A stretch of DNA of 64,000 bases. Source: Gemmatimonadota bacterium. Its GTDB lineage: Bacteria > Gemmatimonadota > Gemmatimonadetes > Palauibacterales > Palauibacteraceae. The stretch covers positions 1 through 64,000 of the forward strand of contig JAJEEM010000050.1 in the NCBI GenBank assembly GCA_022820995.1. The letters run 5' to 3'. Below, piece after piece: positions 28,182-37,399 of this stretch (positions within the stretch are counted from its first letter, which is position 1; each line of letters begins with the position of its first letter). Below the pieces are notes generated by a model. It had not been told where the DNA came from. It did not search any database and worked only from the letters and a program-made list of their open reading frames with translations. The position numbers and the translations under genes are program-made.

Positions 28182-30200
28182 CTACGGGACGAGTTCCTGG
28201 CGCGGCTGGAGCTTCACTGCCCACAGCCCGCTGAAGTACTCCGCGAAGAAGAGGTTCCCCTTGTGGATCTGCGGACCCCAGGTGAAGGGGGCGTTCGCCA
28301 CCACGCCGTCCGGATCGTACGCCATGTAGCGCGCGATCTCGCGGCCCTGCTCGCCCAGGTTCCCCTTCAGTTCCCCGGAAATGTCCAGTACGCGCAGCCC
28401 GCCGTTGTAGAACGCCGCGTAGAGCTTGTCGTCCTCGATCCACATGTTGTGAGAGCCCGCCTCGGGGATCTCGTAGCGTGCGACTTCCTCGGGGTTGTCG
28501 GGATCCGTGAAGTCCACCACGTGGATGTAGCCCGACATGAACTGCGGCGTGCGCTCGGGATCCTGCCCGTCGAAGCCCGGGCGCCCCGCCTCGTCTCCCA
28601 TGAACACGTAGAAGCGTCCCGTGGGACTCCGGTACGGGAAGGCCGCGTGCGTCCGCCCGCCGATGTCGCGGAAGCGCGCGATCTCCACGGGGTTGGACGG
28701 AGAGCCGCCGCGGTCGCCGCCCCCCACGTCGATGAGCACGACGCCGTCGCCCCAGTTCGAGGTGTAGGCGATCCCGTCCACGATCCAGATGTCGTGGATC
28801 GCGTGCCCCGGCGTGTCGAGTTCGAACCGTCCCACGCGGTGCGGGCGGGCCGGGTCCTCGATGTTGATCACGTCGAAGCGGCGCCCGTTGTTCACCGCGT
28901 ACACGTGATCCTCGTGGATGAAGAGGTTGTGAACGCCGCCCGTGAGTTCGTCGTCGAACACGGAGATCGTCGTCACGTCCCGCGGGTTCCGGCAGTCGAG
29001 GATGACGATCCCGTTGCGGCGATTCGAGGCGCCTTCGCGCGAAATCACGCAGATCTCCCCGTCCTCGCTCACCTTCACGTCATTCGTCGTGCGCGCGTCG
29101 ACGACGACGGAATCCGTGAGGACCGGACTCGCCGGGTCCGTCACGTCCCAGAAGTAGACGGCCCCCGCCGCCGCGTGCGTGCCGGTGATCGCGTAGTCGC
29201 GCCCGTCGACGCCCTCCCAGACCCACAGGTCCGAGGTGCGCTCGTTGTTCACCTGTCCCTGCCCCACGAACGTCACTTCCTGCGAGGCGTGTCGCGCATG
29301 GATTTCAAGCGAGGTGCGCGCGGCGCGGCCCGGCACGTTGGCGACGACGGTGTAGACGCCGGGGAAGTACGCCACGAACCGGCCCTGCTCATCGATCTCC
29401 GCCGGGGGAATGTCCGCCGTGGCCTCGATCGCGGGATCCGACATCACGGTCCAGGTGACGGGCAGGTCGGCCACGGCCCCGCCCATCGCGTCCTCGACCA
29501 TCGCCTCGAAACGCACGACGTCGCCCGTCCGCGCCCGCTCCGCGCTCCCGGACACCGTCAGGCGCGCGGCGGGGTTCTCCCGGACTTCGTAGGGGACCTC
29601 CGCGGCGATGCCTTCGGCTTCCGCCCGCAGCACCACCGCGCCCGGCGCGTGCGCCGTGAGGATGCCGAAGCGGTCCACGGTCGCGACGCCCTCGTCGGAG
29701 GTGGACCAGCGGATCTCGCCGTCACGCTCGTCCTCGGCCGTGTCAAGCAGCGCGGCCCGGTGACGCGTCGCGACGCCCACATACGTCGAACCGCCCGAAG
29801 GCGTCACGTCGATCCGTTCCAGCGGGGGGTACGCCACGCTCACCATGGCCTCCCCGCGCAGGCCGCGTGCCGTCGCGACGATGGCGGAGATGAGAAACTC
29901 GCCCCCCTTCACTGCTCTCACCCGGCCGGTCGCGCGGTCCACGTCGATGCTCTGCCGCGCACTCCCGCTCCGTCCGTCCGCGAAGGAGGGGAAGAAGAGG
30001 ACCTGGGCGTCGACCGCGTTCCCGTTCGCGTCCAGAACGCGGACTTCCAGCGTGACCTCATCGCCCACCTCGAGCGACAGCGCACCCGGCACGACCTCGA
30101 CCGACACCGCCTCCTGCGCAGCAACAGGCGCGGCGGTGGTCAAACCGAGAAGAATGAGAAGCGCGAAACGGGAGAAAATCGCCGGGTTGCGGTACATCAT
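28182..30200 (-). CDS. Secreted LVIVD-repeat (choice-of-anchor B-like) protein with Ig-like N-terminal domains
   Basis: Signal peptide; LVIVD-type repeats (VYAVNNGRRFDVINIEDPARPHRVGRFEL; LYAAFYNGGLRVLDISGEL). Confidence 0.82.
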   Translation of the reverse strand: MMYRNPAIFSRFALLILLGLTTAAPVAAQEAVSVEVVPGALSLEVGDEVTLEVRVLDANGNAVDAQVLFFPSFADGRSGSARQSIDVDRATGRVRAVKGGEFLISAIVATARGLRGEAMVSVAYPPLERIDVTPSGGSTYVGVATRHRAALLDTAEDERDGEIRWSTSDEGVATVDRFGILTAHAPGAVVLRAEAEGIAAEVPYEVRENPAARLTVSGSAERARTGDVVRFEAMVEDAMGGAVADLPVTWTVMSDPAIEATADIPPAEIDEQGRFVAYFPGVYTVVANVPGRAARTSLEIHARHASQEVTFVGQGQVNNERTSDLWVWEGVDGRDYAITGTHAAAGAVYFWDVTDPASPVLTDSVVVDARTTNDVKVSEDGEICVISREGASNRRNGIVILDCRNPRDVTTISVFDDELTGGVHNLFIHEDHVYAVNNGRRFDVINIEDPARPHRVGRFELDTPGHAIHDIWIVDGIAYTSNWGDGVVLIDVGGGDRGGSPSNPVEIARFRDIGGRTHAAFPYRSPTGRFYVFMGDEAGRPGFDGQDPERTPQFMSGYIHVVDFTDPDNPEEVARYEIPEAGSHNMWIEDDKLYAAFYNGGLRVLDISGELKGNLGEQGREIARYMAYDPDGVVANAPFTWGPQIHKGNLFFAEYFSGLWAVKLQPRQELVP

Positions 30201-30291
30201 CGCTCCACCTTCGTCGTCGGAGTCACTGCGTCGGGGGATCCCCACAAGATGTCCGCCAAACGAGGGACGCCGCAACGAGAGGAGCGGGATC

Positions 30292-30510
30292 TCAGCCGTA
30301 CTCCGCGCTCCGCGCCGCTTTGAGTTTCGGCGTCGACTGCGCGGGCACCGTCAGAACTTCTCCCGTTCCGGCGTCCACGCCGACAAGCACATTCCTGACG
30401 GTGGCGTTCGACTTCTCGAGTTCGACCGTTCGGCACTCGTAAACGATCTCGACGCGCCCGCGTTCGGGGGCCAGAGCGTGCCCGCGATCTCCCACCCGCA
30501 AGATCTTCAT
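30292..30510 (-). CDS. Small hypothetical protein (72 aa)
   Basis: MKILRVGDRGHALAPERGRVEIVYECRTVELEKSNATVRNVLVGVDAGTGEVLTVPAQSTPKLKAARSAEYG; purine-rich RBS-like AGGGTGATGAG upstream; Fur-box-like palindrome further upstream. Confidence 0.6.
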   Translation of the reverse strand: MKILRVGDRGHALAPERGRVEIVYECRTVELEKSNATVRNVLVGVDAGTGEVLTVPAQSTPKLKAARSAEYG

Positions 30511-30579
30511 CTCATCACCCTGCCCTTTGAACGCTCACGCCGATCGCGAGACCGCCGAGACGCAGTCGAGAGGAAATCC

Positions 30580-30616
30580 ATTCACACGGTGAATGATAAT
30601 CATTCATGGCGTGAAT
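30580..30616. promoter_or_regulatory. Fur-box-like palindrome
   Basis: Perfect 17-bp core TGAATGAT-A-ATCATTCA (30590-30606), imperfectly extended to ATTCAC...GTGAAT. The 19-mer matches Fur consensus GATAATGATAATCATTATC at 14/19 positions. Confidence 0.65.
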
Positions 30617-30637
30617 TGTATGGAGGCCGCGCGAGGG

Positions 30638-32317
30638 TCAGTAGCTGTGGGTGTGGACACCCTGGACCGCGCGGCCGGAGGGGTCGGCCATGCCGGCGAA
30701 GGCGGGGTCCCAGGCGATCGCGGCCGGCGTACTGCAGGCGATGCTCGGGCCCTCCGGGACGCAGCGCACCGCGGGCTCGCCGGGGAAGTGCGACGCGAAG
30801 ATCGAGCGGTAGAGATACGCTTCCTTCGTGAGCGGCGTGTTGGTGGGGAACCGCGCCGCCGCCCGCTCGAGCTGTCCATCGCTGATCTCCGCCTCGGCCG
30901 TCTCCTTCAGGCTGTCGATCCAGGAGTAGCCCACGCCGTCGGAGAACTGCTCCTTCTGGCGCCAGAGGATCTCGTCCGGGAGGAGTCCCTCGAACGCCTC
31001 GCGCAGGATGTGCTTCTCCATGCGTCCGTCCGCCGGCCGCTTCGACTCCGGGTCGAGGGCCATCGCCACGTCGAGGAACTCGCGGTCGAGGAAGGGGACG
31101 CGCGCCTCCACTCCCCAGGCCGCCATCGACTTGTTCGCCCGCAGACAGTCGTACTTGTGGAGCTGGTCGAGCTTGCGGACGGTCTCCTCGTGGAACGCCC
31201 TCGCGTCGGGCGCCTTGTGGAAGTAGAGGTAGCCCCCGAACACCTCGTCGGCGCCCTCCCCGGAGAGCACCATCTTGATCCCCATCGCCTTGATGCGGCG
31301 GGCCATGAGATACATCGGCGTGGAGGCCCGCACCGTCGTCACGTCGAACGTCTCCAGGTGCCGGATCACGTCGGAGACCGCGTCGAGTCCCTCTTGCAGC
31401 GTGTAGACGATCTCGTGATGCACGGTGCCGATCGCGTCCGCCGCTGCGCGCGCCGCCTCCAGGTCCGGGGCCCCCTCGAGTCCGATCGCGAACGAATGGA
31501 GCCGCGGCCACCACGCCTCCTCCGTGTCGTCCGATTCGACCCGCCGGCGGGAGAACTTCATCGCCAGCGCCGAGATGATCGACGAGTCGAGGCCCCCCGA
31601 GAGGAGCACGCCGTACGGCACGTCCGACATGAGCTGCCGGTGGACCGCTTTCTCCAGCGCCTCCCGGACCCGCTCAGGATCCGCGGGACCGCCCGCCACG
31701 GCCTCGTAGTCGCGCCACCCCGGCCGGTAGTACGGAACGGGCCGGCCATCGCCCTCGCGGCTGTCGAGCATGTGCCCCGGCGGGAAGTCGTGGATCTCGG
31801 GACAGGTGTCGATGAGCGCCTTCATCTCGGAGGCCACGTAGAAGCGCCCCTCCGAATCCCGCCCCGTGTAGAGCGGCATGACGCCGATGGGATCCCGCGC
31901 GATGAGGTAGCGGTCGCGCGCCTCGTCGTAGAGGGCGAAGGCGAAGATCCCGCTCAGCTCGTTGAGCCACTCGCCGGGATCGTCGGGTCGTCCCTCGTAC
32001 AGCGCGAGGATGACCTCGCAGTCGGAGCGCGTCCGGAACGGATAGCCGCGCGCCGCGCCCCGCTCCAGCTCCGTGTGGTTGTAGATCTCCCCGTTGACCG
32101 CGAGCACCGTCGTGCGGTCGGGCCCGAACAGGGGCTGCGCGCCGCTCTCCACGTCGACGATGGAGAGCCGCTCGTGGGCGAGGATCGCCCGCTCGCCCGA
32201 GTAGATGCCGCTCCAGTCGGGACCCCGGTGCCGTTGGCGCCGCGAAAGGTCCAGCGCCCGGCGGCGGAGGCCCGTTGCGCCGGGTTCGATCTCGAAGATG
32301 CCGAGGACGGAACACAT
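30638..32317 (-). CDS. asnB: Asparagine synthase (glutamine-hydrolysing)
   Basis: MCSVLGIF N-terminal Cys2; RHRGPDWSGI; NGEIYNH; LLSGGLDSSIISA; VLSGEGADEVFGGY. Confidence 0.95.
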   Translation of the reverse strand: MCSVLGIFEIEPGATGLRRRALDLSRRQRHRGPDWSGIYSGERAILAHERLSIVDVESGAQPLFGPDRTTVLAVNGEIYNHTELERGAARGYPFRTRSDCEVILALYEGRPDDPGEWLNELSGIFAFALYDEARDRYLIARDPIGVMPLYTGRDSEGRFYVASEMKALIDTCPEIHDFPPGHMLDSREGDGRPVPYYRPGWRDYEAVAGGPADPERVREALEKAVHRQLMSDVPYGVLLSGGLDSSIISALAMKFSRRRVESDDTEEAWWPRLHSFAIGLEGAPDLEAARAAADAIGTVHHEIVYTLQEGLDAVSDVIRHLETFDVTTVRASTPMYLMARRIKAMGIKMVLSGEGADEVFGGYLYFHKAPDARAFHEETVRKLDQLHKYDCLRANKSMAAWGVEARVPFLDREFLDVAMALDPESKRPADGRMEKHILREAFEGLLPDEILWRQKEQFSDGVGYSWIDSLKETAEAEISDGQLERAAARFPTNTPLTKEAYLYRSIFASHFPGEPAVRCVPEGPSIACSTPAAIAWDPAFAGMADPSGRAVQGVHTHSY

Positions 32318-32378
32318 GACCGGAAGCGCCCGCCCTCAGCCCGAGGGGGGCGCGTCGGCCCGGTCGTCGGACGGAGTG

Positions 32379-34712
32379 TCAGGGGACAAGTCGTTCCGTC
32401 CGCGGCTTCACGAGAAATAGTCCCTCGCGCCGGCTGGAGAGGAGGATCGTCCCGCTCTCGAAGTACGGATAGACGCTCCACGTCCCGTCGAAGCCCGCCG
32501 CGTCCTCGCTCCAGGGCGTGGTGTCGAAGCTCCCGGCCTCCGTCGGGTTCTCGGGGTCGCTGATGTCGAGCACGCGCAGTCCGGCCCGGTTGTTCGACAT
32601 GTAGAGGCGGTTGCCCCGCACGTAGAGGTTGTGGTCCGTGACGCTCGTCGCGCTGTAGTACTCGCGCACGAGGAGGGGATCGTCGAGGTCGCGCAGATCC
32701 CACACGAGGGTCCGGGTCCGGTCCACCTGCCCGCTCACCTCATCGAGTTCATCGTTGGAGTAGAAGTACGCGTGATCTTCCGTGAGCCAGCCCTGGTGCG
32801 CGTAGGCCACGTTCGGGTACTCCGCCCGCGCCACCGCGATCGGGTTCGACTTGTCCGTGACATCCGCGATCGAGATCGCCGTCTCGTTCGCGTTCACGCA
32901 GATCTCGCGGCCCGCGTAGTCCTCGTCCGGGCCGTGGTAGACGACGCACTGCGTGTCGTGCGAGTTCCCGGTGTTGCGGCGGCCGGTGTTCGGATGGGCG
33001 AAACAGCCGACGAACATCGGATTGAGCGGGTCGTTGATGTCGACAATGTGCGATCCGCCGCCGCACGTCTCCCCGCCACCGGACGCACCCACCAGGTACG
33101 CGAAACCCGTCTCCTCGTTGATCGCGACGTTGTGGACGGAGGCGACATCCTCATACAGCGCCGTGGGCTCCCAGTCGCGGGGCTCCGTGACGTCGCGCAA
33201 CTGGGTGAGGTCGAAGATCTGCATCCCGTGCTGCCCCGCGCCGTCCGCGACGACGAACATGTGGTCCATGAACACCTTCATGTCGCGCCACGTGTTGGAC
33301 CGGGTGCCCGGAGTCTTTGCGAAGTTGCCGAGATATCGCGGGTTGAACGGGTCCGTGACGTCGACGAACGCGATGCCGTCCATGCGGCCCACGAGCGCGT
33401 ATTCCCGTCCCGTCAACGGATCGGTCCAGCCCCACACATCGTTGAGCCGGACGCCGCGGGGGGCGCCGAGTTCTTCCCGGGGGATGAAGGAGAGGAGATC
33501 CACGCGGTCGCAGTCGAAGCCCTCGGCGAGCCCCTCCTCGCAGTCGATCTGTCCGCCCGAGATCGAGGACAGTCCGACCTGCTCGCTCACGAGCCGGATC
33601 AACCCGCTGGACTCCATGAGCACGGCGGAGCCGGCTCCGAAGTCGTCGGCCGGCAGACCCGCAACCACCCGGCCGCCGCCCGCAGCCACCACGCGTCCCG
33701 TCTGGACCGGTTCCCGGCCCGGCATCTCGAGCCCGGCTTCGACCGTCCAGCCGTCGTCCGAGCGCTCGACCTGGTACACGAGACCCCTTCCGAAGGCCAG
33801 TGGCGCACCGACCCACGCGGTGGCGCCATCCACGGCGAGCGCGGCGCCGAACGCGGCGGGGGCATCGTTGTCGGGCGCCACGGTCCCGGCGAGCCGCCAT
33901 TCCCCGTCGGCGTTACGCGCGAAGCGGTGGATGGCGCCGAGTCCGGCGTCCTGTCCGGCCGCGCCGACCAGCGCCTCGTCGCCGGCGAACGCGACGGCGG
34001 ACCCGAACGCGCGCCCCTCATCGCCGTCATCGCCGCCGAGTTGGGCGACGCGCTGCCAGCCGGCACCGGTGTCGAAGCCGAAGAGGTACGCCTCGCCGCG
34101 AGCCTCATCGACGAGCGGCGCGCCGACCAGCGCGAGGTCGCCGTTGAGCGCGATCGACGCTCCGAACCCCGCCGGCGCGCCGTCCGCCCCCAGGCGCCCT
34201 TCCTCCTCCCAGCCGCCGTTCGCGCGCCGATAGGCGACGACGACCGGCGCGCCGGCGCCGTCCGCTGCCGACACGAGGAGGTGCTCCGTTCCGGCGGCCA
34301 GCGAGCGCCCGAACTCCTCCAGTCCGGGCGAGGCGATCTCGGTCGCGTGCCGCCACTCGCCGTCCGCGTCCGCCCGCTCGAACACATGCACGGAACCCGC
34401 CCCCGGCGCACCCACGAACAACCGGGCGCCGGCGGCCGCGAGCGCTACGCCGAAGCGGTCTCGCACCGCAGCGTCCGGCGCGTACAGCGCCTGGACTTCG
34501 GTCCAGTCGTCGGGGCGGAAGACGCGCACGCTTCCCGGCTCGCGCTCGGACGTGGGCTCCCCCACCAGGACTTCGTCCTCGACAATGACGACCGAACTGC
34601 CGAGTCCCTGCCCGGCCAGCCCCGAGGGTCCCGCGATCGAGATCAGGACGGCAAAGGCCGCAGGGACGGCGAAGGTGGCGGCCGATGATCGGATCTTCAT
34701 GACTGTGACCAT
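32379..34712 (-). CDS. Secreted protein with N-terminal FG-GAP/integrin-like repeats and C-terminal LVIVD repeats
   Basis: Signal peptide; repeats ..FGVALAAAGARLFVGAPGAGSVHVFER..; LRDVTEPRDWEPTALYEDVASVHNVAINEE; LYMSNNRAGLRVLDISDPENPTEAGSFDT. Confidence 0.82.
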   Translation of the reverse strand: MVTVMKIRSSAATFAVPAAFAVLISIAGPSGLAGQGLGSSVVIVEDEVLVGEPTSEREPGSVRVFRPDDWTEVQALYAPDAAVRDRFGVALAAAGARLFVGAPGAGSVHVFERADADGEWRHATEIASPGLEEFGRSLAAGTEHLLVSAADGAGAPVVVAYRRANGGWEEEGRLGADGAPAGFGASIALNGDLALVGAPLVDEARGEAYLFGFDTGAGWQRVAQLGGDDGDEGRAFGSAVAFAGDEALVGAAGQDAGLGAIHRFARNADGEWRLAGTVAPDNDAPAAFGAALAVDGATAWVGAPLAFGRGLVYQVERSDDGWTVEAGLEMPGREPVQTGRVVAAGGGRVVAGLPADDFGAGSAVLMESSGLIRLVSEQVGLSSISGGQIDCEEGLAEGFDCDRVDLLSFIPREELGAPRGVRLNDVWGWTDPLTGREYALVGRMDGIAFVDVTDPFNPRYLGNFAKTPGTRSNTWRDMKVFMDHMFVVADGAGQHGMQIFDLTQLRDVTEPRDWEPTALYEDVASVHNVAINEETGFAYLVGASGGGETCGGGSHIVDINDPLNPMFVGCFAHPNTGRRNTGNSHDTQCVVYHGPDEDYAGREICVNANETAISIADVTDKSNPIAVARAEYPNVAYAHQGWLTEDHAYFYSNDELDEVSGQVDRTRTLVWDLRDLDDPLLVREYYSATSVTDHNLYVRGNRLYMSNNRAGLRVLDISDPENPTEAGSFDTTPWSEDAAGFDGTWSVYPYFESGTILLSSRREGLFLVKPRTERLVP

Positions 34713-34714
34713 GC

Positions 34715-36157
34715 TTAGGGTCCTCCGGTTTCCAGCGGTCCCGCGTACGCGGTGAACAGGTCGTTGATGTAGTGGACGTCGCGCCCCTCGCGGGCCAGAT
34801 AGCTCGCGGCCACCGCAGCCCGCGCGCCGCTCAGGCAATGTACGAGCAGCGAACCGTTCGACGGCAGCCGGTCGGCGTAGTCGGGCAGCCGAGTATAGGA
34901 CGCGTTCACCGCTCCGGGCAGGTGCGACGCCGCGTACTCCGACGCGTATCTCACGTCGAGGACGTCGCCGGTCCCATCTTCCGAGAGACGGCTCGCCGCG
35001 TCGAGGTCGATCTCCGGGATCGCGGCCGCCTCCCCGCCCCCGTCAAAGTACCGTTCGAGCGTTTCGTGCTCCACGAAGCCCCTCACGTCGTCGAACCCGA
35101 TCCGGACCAGGCGCCGCACCGCCCACTCGAGATCCGCCTCATCGATGACGAGCGTGACCGCCGCGCCCTCCGGCAGGACCGAGCCCGCCGCCGTGCAGAA
35201 CGATTTCGTGAGCGGGACATACACCGAGCCCGGGAGATGCCGCGCCATGAACGCCGACCGGTCCGGCCGCGTGTCGATGACGACATCCCGGCCGGTCGAA
35301 CCCATCCGGGCGCGAGACGCCGCCTCCCGCGGCGAGACTCGCGGCGGCCGCGGAAGGCCGCCCAGCACCGGGGCCCCGTCACGGTTGTCCCGTTTCATGC
35401 GGGCGAAGTACATCGGCGGCTCGGGCTGCCCTTCGAGGATATGGGAGATGAACGCGTCCTCCCCTTCGAGCGCCGCCGCGATCGCCGGGCTGAAGCGTCT
35501 TTCGTACCCCACGGTCGTCTCGGGTACCGCCCCAAGCGCCTTCCCGCACGAGGAACCCGCGCCGTGGGCCGGCCAGACCTGCAGGTAGTCGGGCAGGTCG
35601 AGGAAGCTCCGCACCGAGCGGTACAGCCGGCGCGCGGCTGGCGTCATCGCTCCCGCGACCCGCGCCGCCGTCTCGAGCAGGTCGGGCCGGCCGAGATCGC
35701 CCACGAAGACGAAATCCCCGGAGAGGAGACCCATGGGCTCGTCGGCGCCCGCGCCGCGGTCCGTGACGAGAAACGACATGTGCTCAGGCGTGTGCCCCGG
35801 CGTATGCAGCGCCCGGAATTCGATCTCGCCGATTCGGAAGCCGTCGCCGTCCCGGAGCGGCACGTGGTCGCAGCCCCCGTCGCGGGCCCACTCGTACCGC
35901 CACTCGGCGCCGCCCTCATCCGGGAGATAGAGCCGGGTCCCGAAGCGCGCCGCGAACTCCCTCGCGCCGGAGAGGAAATCGGCGTGAATGTGCGTCTCGG
36001 CCACGGCGACGATCCGCAGGTCTTCGCTCGCCGCCAGATCCACGTAGCGGTCGATGTCGCGCTGCGGATCGAAGAGGATCGCGTCTCCGGTACGCTGGCA
36101 CCCGATCAGGTACGCGTACTGCGCGAGCGTGTCGTCAAAAACCTGTCGAAAGAACAT
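34715..36157 (-). CDS. MBL-fold metallohydrolase fused to tandem rhodanese domains (persulfide dioxygenase-like)
   Basis: AETHIHADFLSGAREFAARFGT; HTPGHTPEHMSFLVTD; C-terminal rhodanese loop LVHCLSGARAAVAASYLA. Confidence 0.9.
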   Translation of the reverse strand: MFFRQVFDDTLAQYAYLIGCQRTGDAILFDPQRDIDRYVDLAASEDLRIVAVAETHIHADFLSGAREFAARFGTRLYLPDEGGAEWRYEWARDGGCDHVPLRDGDGFRIGEIEFRALHTPGHTPEHMSFLVTDRGAGADEPMGLLSGDFVFVGDLGRPDLLETAARVAGAMTPAARRLYRSVRSFLDLPDYLQVWPAHGAGSSCGKALGAVPETTVGYERRFSPAIAAALEGEDAFISHILEGQPEPPMYFARMKRDNRDGAPVLGGLPRPPRVSPREAASRARMGSTGRDVVIDTRPDRSAFMARHLPGSVYVPLTKSFCTAAGSVLPEGAAVTLVIDEADLEWAVRRLVRIGFDDVRGFVEHETLERYFDGGGEAAAIPEIDLDAASRLSEDGTGDVLDVRYASEYAASHLPGAVNASYTRLPDYADRLPSNGSLLVHCLSGARAAVAASYLAREGRDVHYINDLFTAYAGPLETGGP

Positions 36158-36202
36158 CTCGTCGAAGCCGCCTCTCGAAGCCCTCCGCCGGGCCGGTCGC
36201 CG

Positions 36203-37399
36203 CTACGGCGCGGCGATCAGCCCCGCCAGCAACGCGACGCGCTCCACGGCCTGGTCGATCCACACGAACTCGTGCCGGGCGTGGGCGCCGTCGCCCACGG
36301 CCCCCAGCCCGTCGAGCGTCGCGGTGTACCGGCTCGTCAAGTTACCGTCCGAGCCGCCGCCCGCCGATCCCTCCCGGAGTTCGAGGCCGATCTCGTCCGC
36401 CACCCGGAGCGCCCTCTCCCAGAGCGCGACGTTGCGCGGCGTCCGCTCCAGGGGCCCCCGGCCCGCCACCTGCGAGACCGTGATCCGCGTCCCGGGCACG
36501 GTGGCCTCCAGTCCGAACATCCCCTCGCGGATCCGGTCGGCCTCCGCTGCCGTCCACACACGCACGTCCACCTCGCAACTCGCGCTCGCCGCGACCACGT
36601 TGGGGCGGGAGCCGCCCTCGACGAGCCCCACGTTCATCGTCGTTCCCGTCTCCGGGTCCGCCAGGCCGTCGATCCGGCGGATCGCGTGGGCGAGTTCGAG
36701 GATCGCCGACGCGCCTTCTTCCGGCGCGAGTCCCGCGTGCGAACTCCGCCCCTCGACCTCGACGTGGTACTGGCCGATCCCCTTGCGCCGCGTCTTGAGC
36801 CGCCCGCCGGGGCCCAGCGCGGGTTCGAGGACGAAGGCCCGGGACGCGCCGCGCGCCAGATCGCGAATCACCGGTTCGGATTCGGGGCTCCCGATCTCTT
36901 CGTCCGAGTTGATGAAGAAGACGGGTGCGATGCCCGCGTCCAGCCCCAGATCCCGGAGCGCCCGCAGCGCGAACACGCCGATCGCGAGTCCGGTCTTCAT
37001 GTCGAAGGCGCCGGGACCCGAGAGGCGCCCGTCGGACACCCGCACGGGCATTTCGCGCAGCGTGCCGATGGGCCACACCGTGTCCATGTGTCCCACGAGA
37101 AGTTGTGCTCCGCCCGCGGCGGCTTCATCCGCCGAGGCCCGTCCGTCCGCCGCCCCGGGGCTCCGCGCCAGCAGGTGACCGCCGCTCGCCCGTCCCGGGA
37201 TGTGCTCCACCCCCAGACCGATGTCGCTCAGGGTTTCCGTGAGGATGGCGCGGATGCCGCCCTGGGCCTCCGGTTCGGTGGAAGGGGATTCCTCGAGCAC
37301 GAGTTGGCAGATGAAGTCGACGAAGTCGTCGCGCAGTTCGGCCATCCGGCCGCTCACGGCCTGCGCGGGCGTTCGGCCGTTCGCGCCGGAGCCGGTCAC
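36203..37399 (-). CDS. M20-family peptidase (carboxypeptidase G2-like)
   Basis: LLVGHMDTVWPIGT, GPGAFDMKTGLAIGV, NSDEEIGSPES, GSAGGGSDGNLTS. Confidence 0.9.
   Translation of the reverse strand: MTGSGANGRTPAQAVSGRMAELRDDFVDFICQLVLEESPSTEPEAQGGIRAILTETLSDIGLGVEHIPGRASGGHLLARSPGAADGRASADEAAAGGAQLLVGHMDTVWPIGTLREMPVRVSDGRLSGPGAFDMKTGLAIGVFALRALRDLGLDAGIAPVFFINSDEEIGSPESEPVIRDLARGASRAFVLEPALGPGGRLKTRRKGIGQYHVEVEGRSSHAGLAPEEGASAILELAHAIRRIDGLADPETGTTMNVGLVEGGSRPNVVAASASCEVDVRVWTAAEADRIREGMFGLEATVPGTRITVSQVAGRGPLERTPRNVALWERALRVADEIGLELREGSAGGGSDGNLTSRYTATLDGLGAVGDGAHARHEFVWIDQAVERVALLAGLIAAP

Noticed and set aside
30580-30616. Terminator of asnB
   Set aside because: AT-rich core, minimal loop and no U-tract; the exact match to the Fur-box core is a better explanation.
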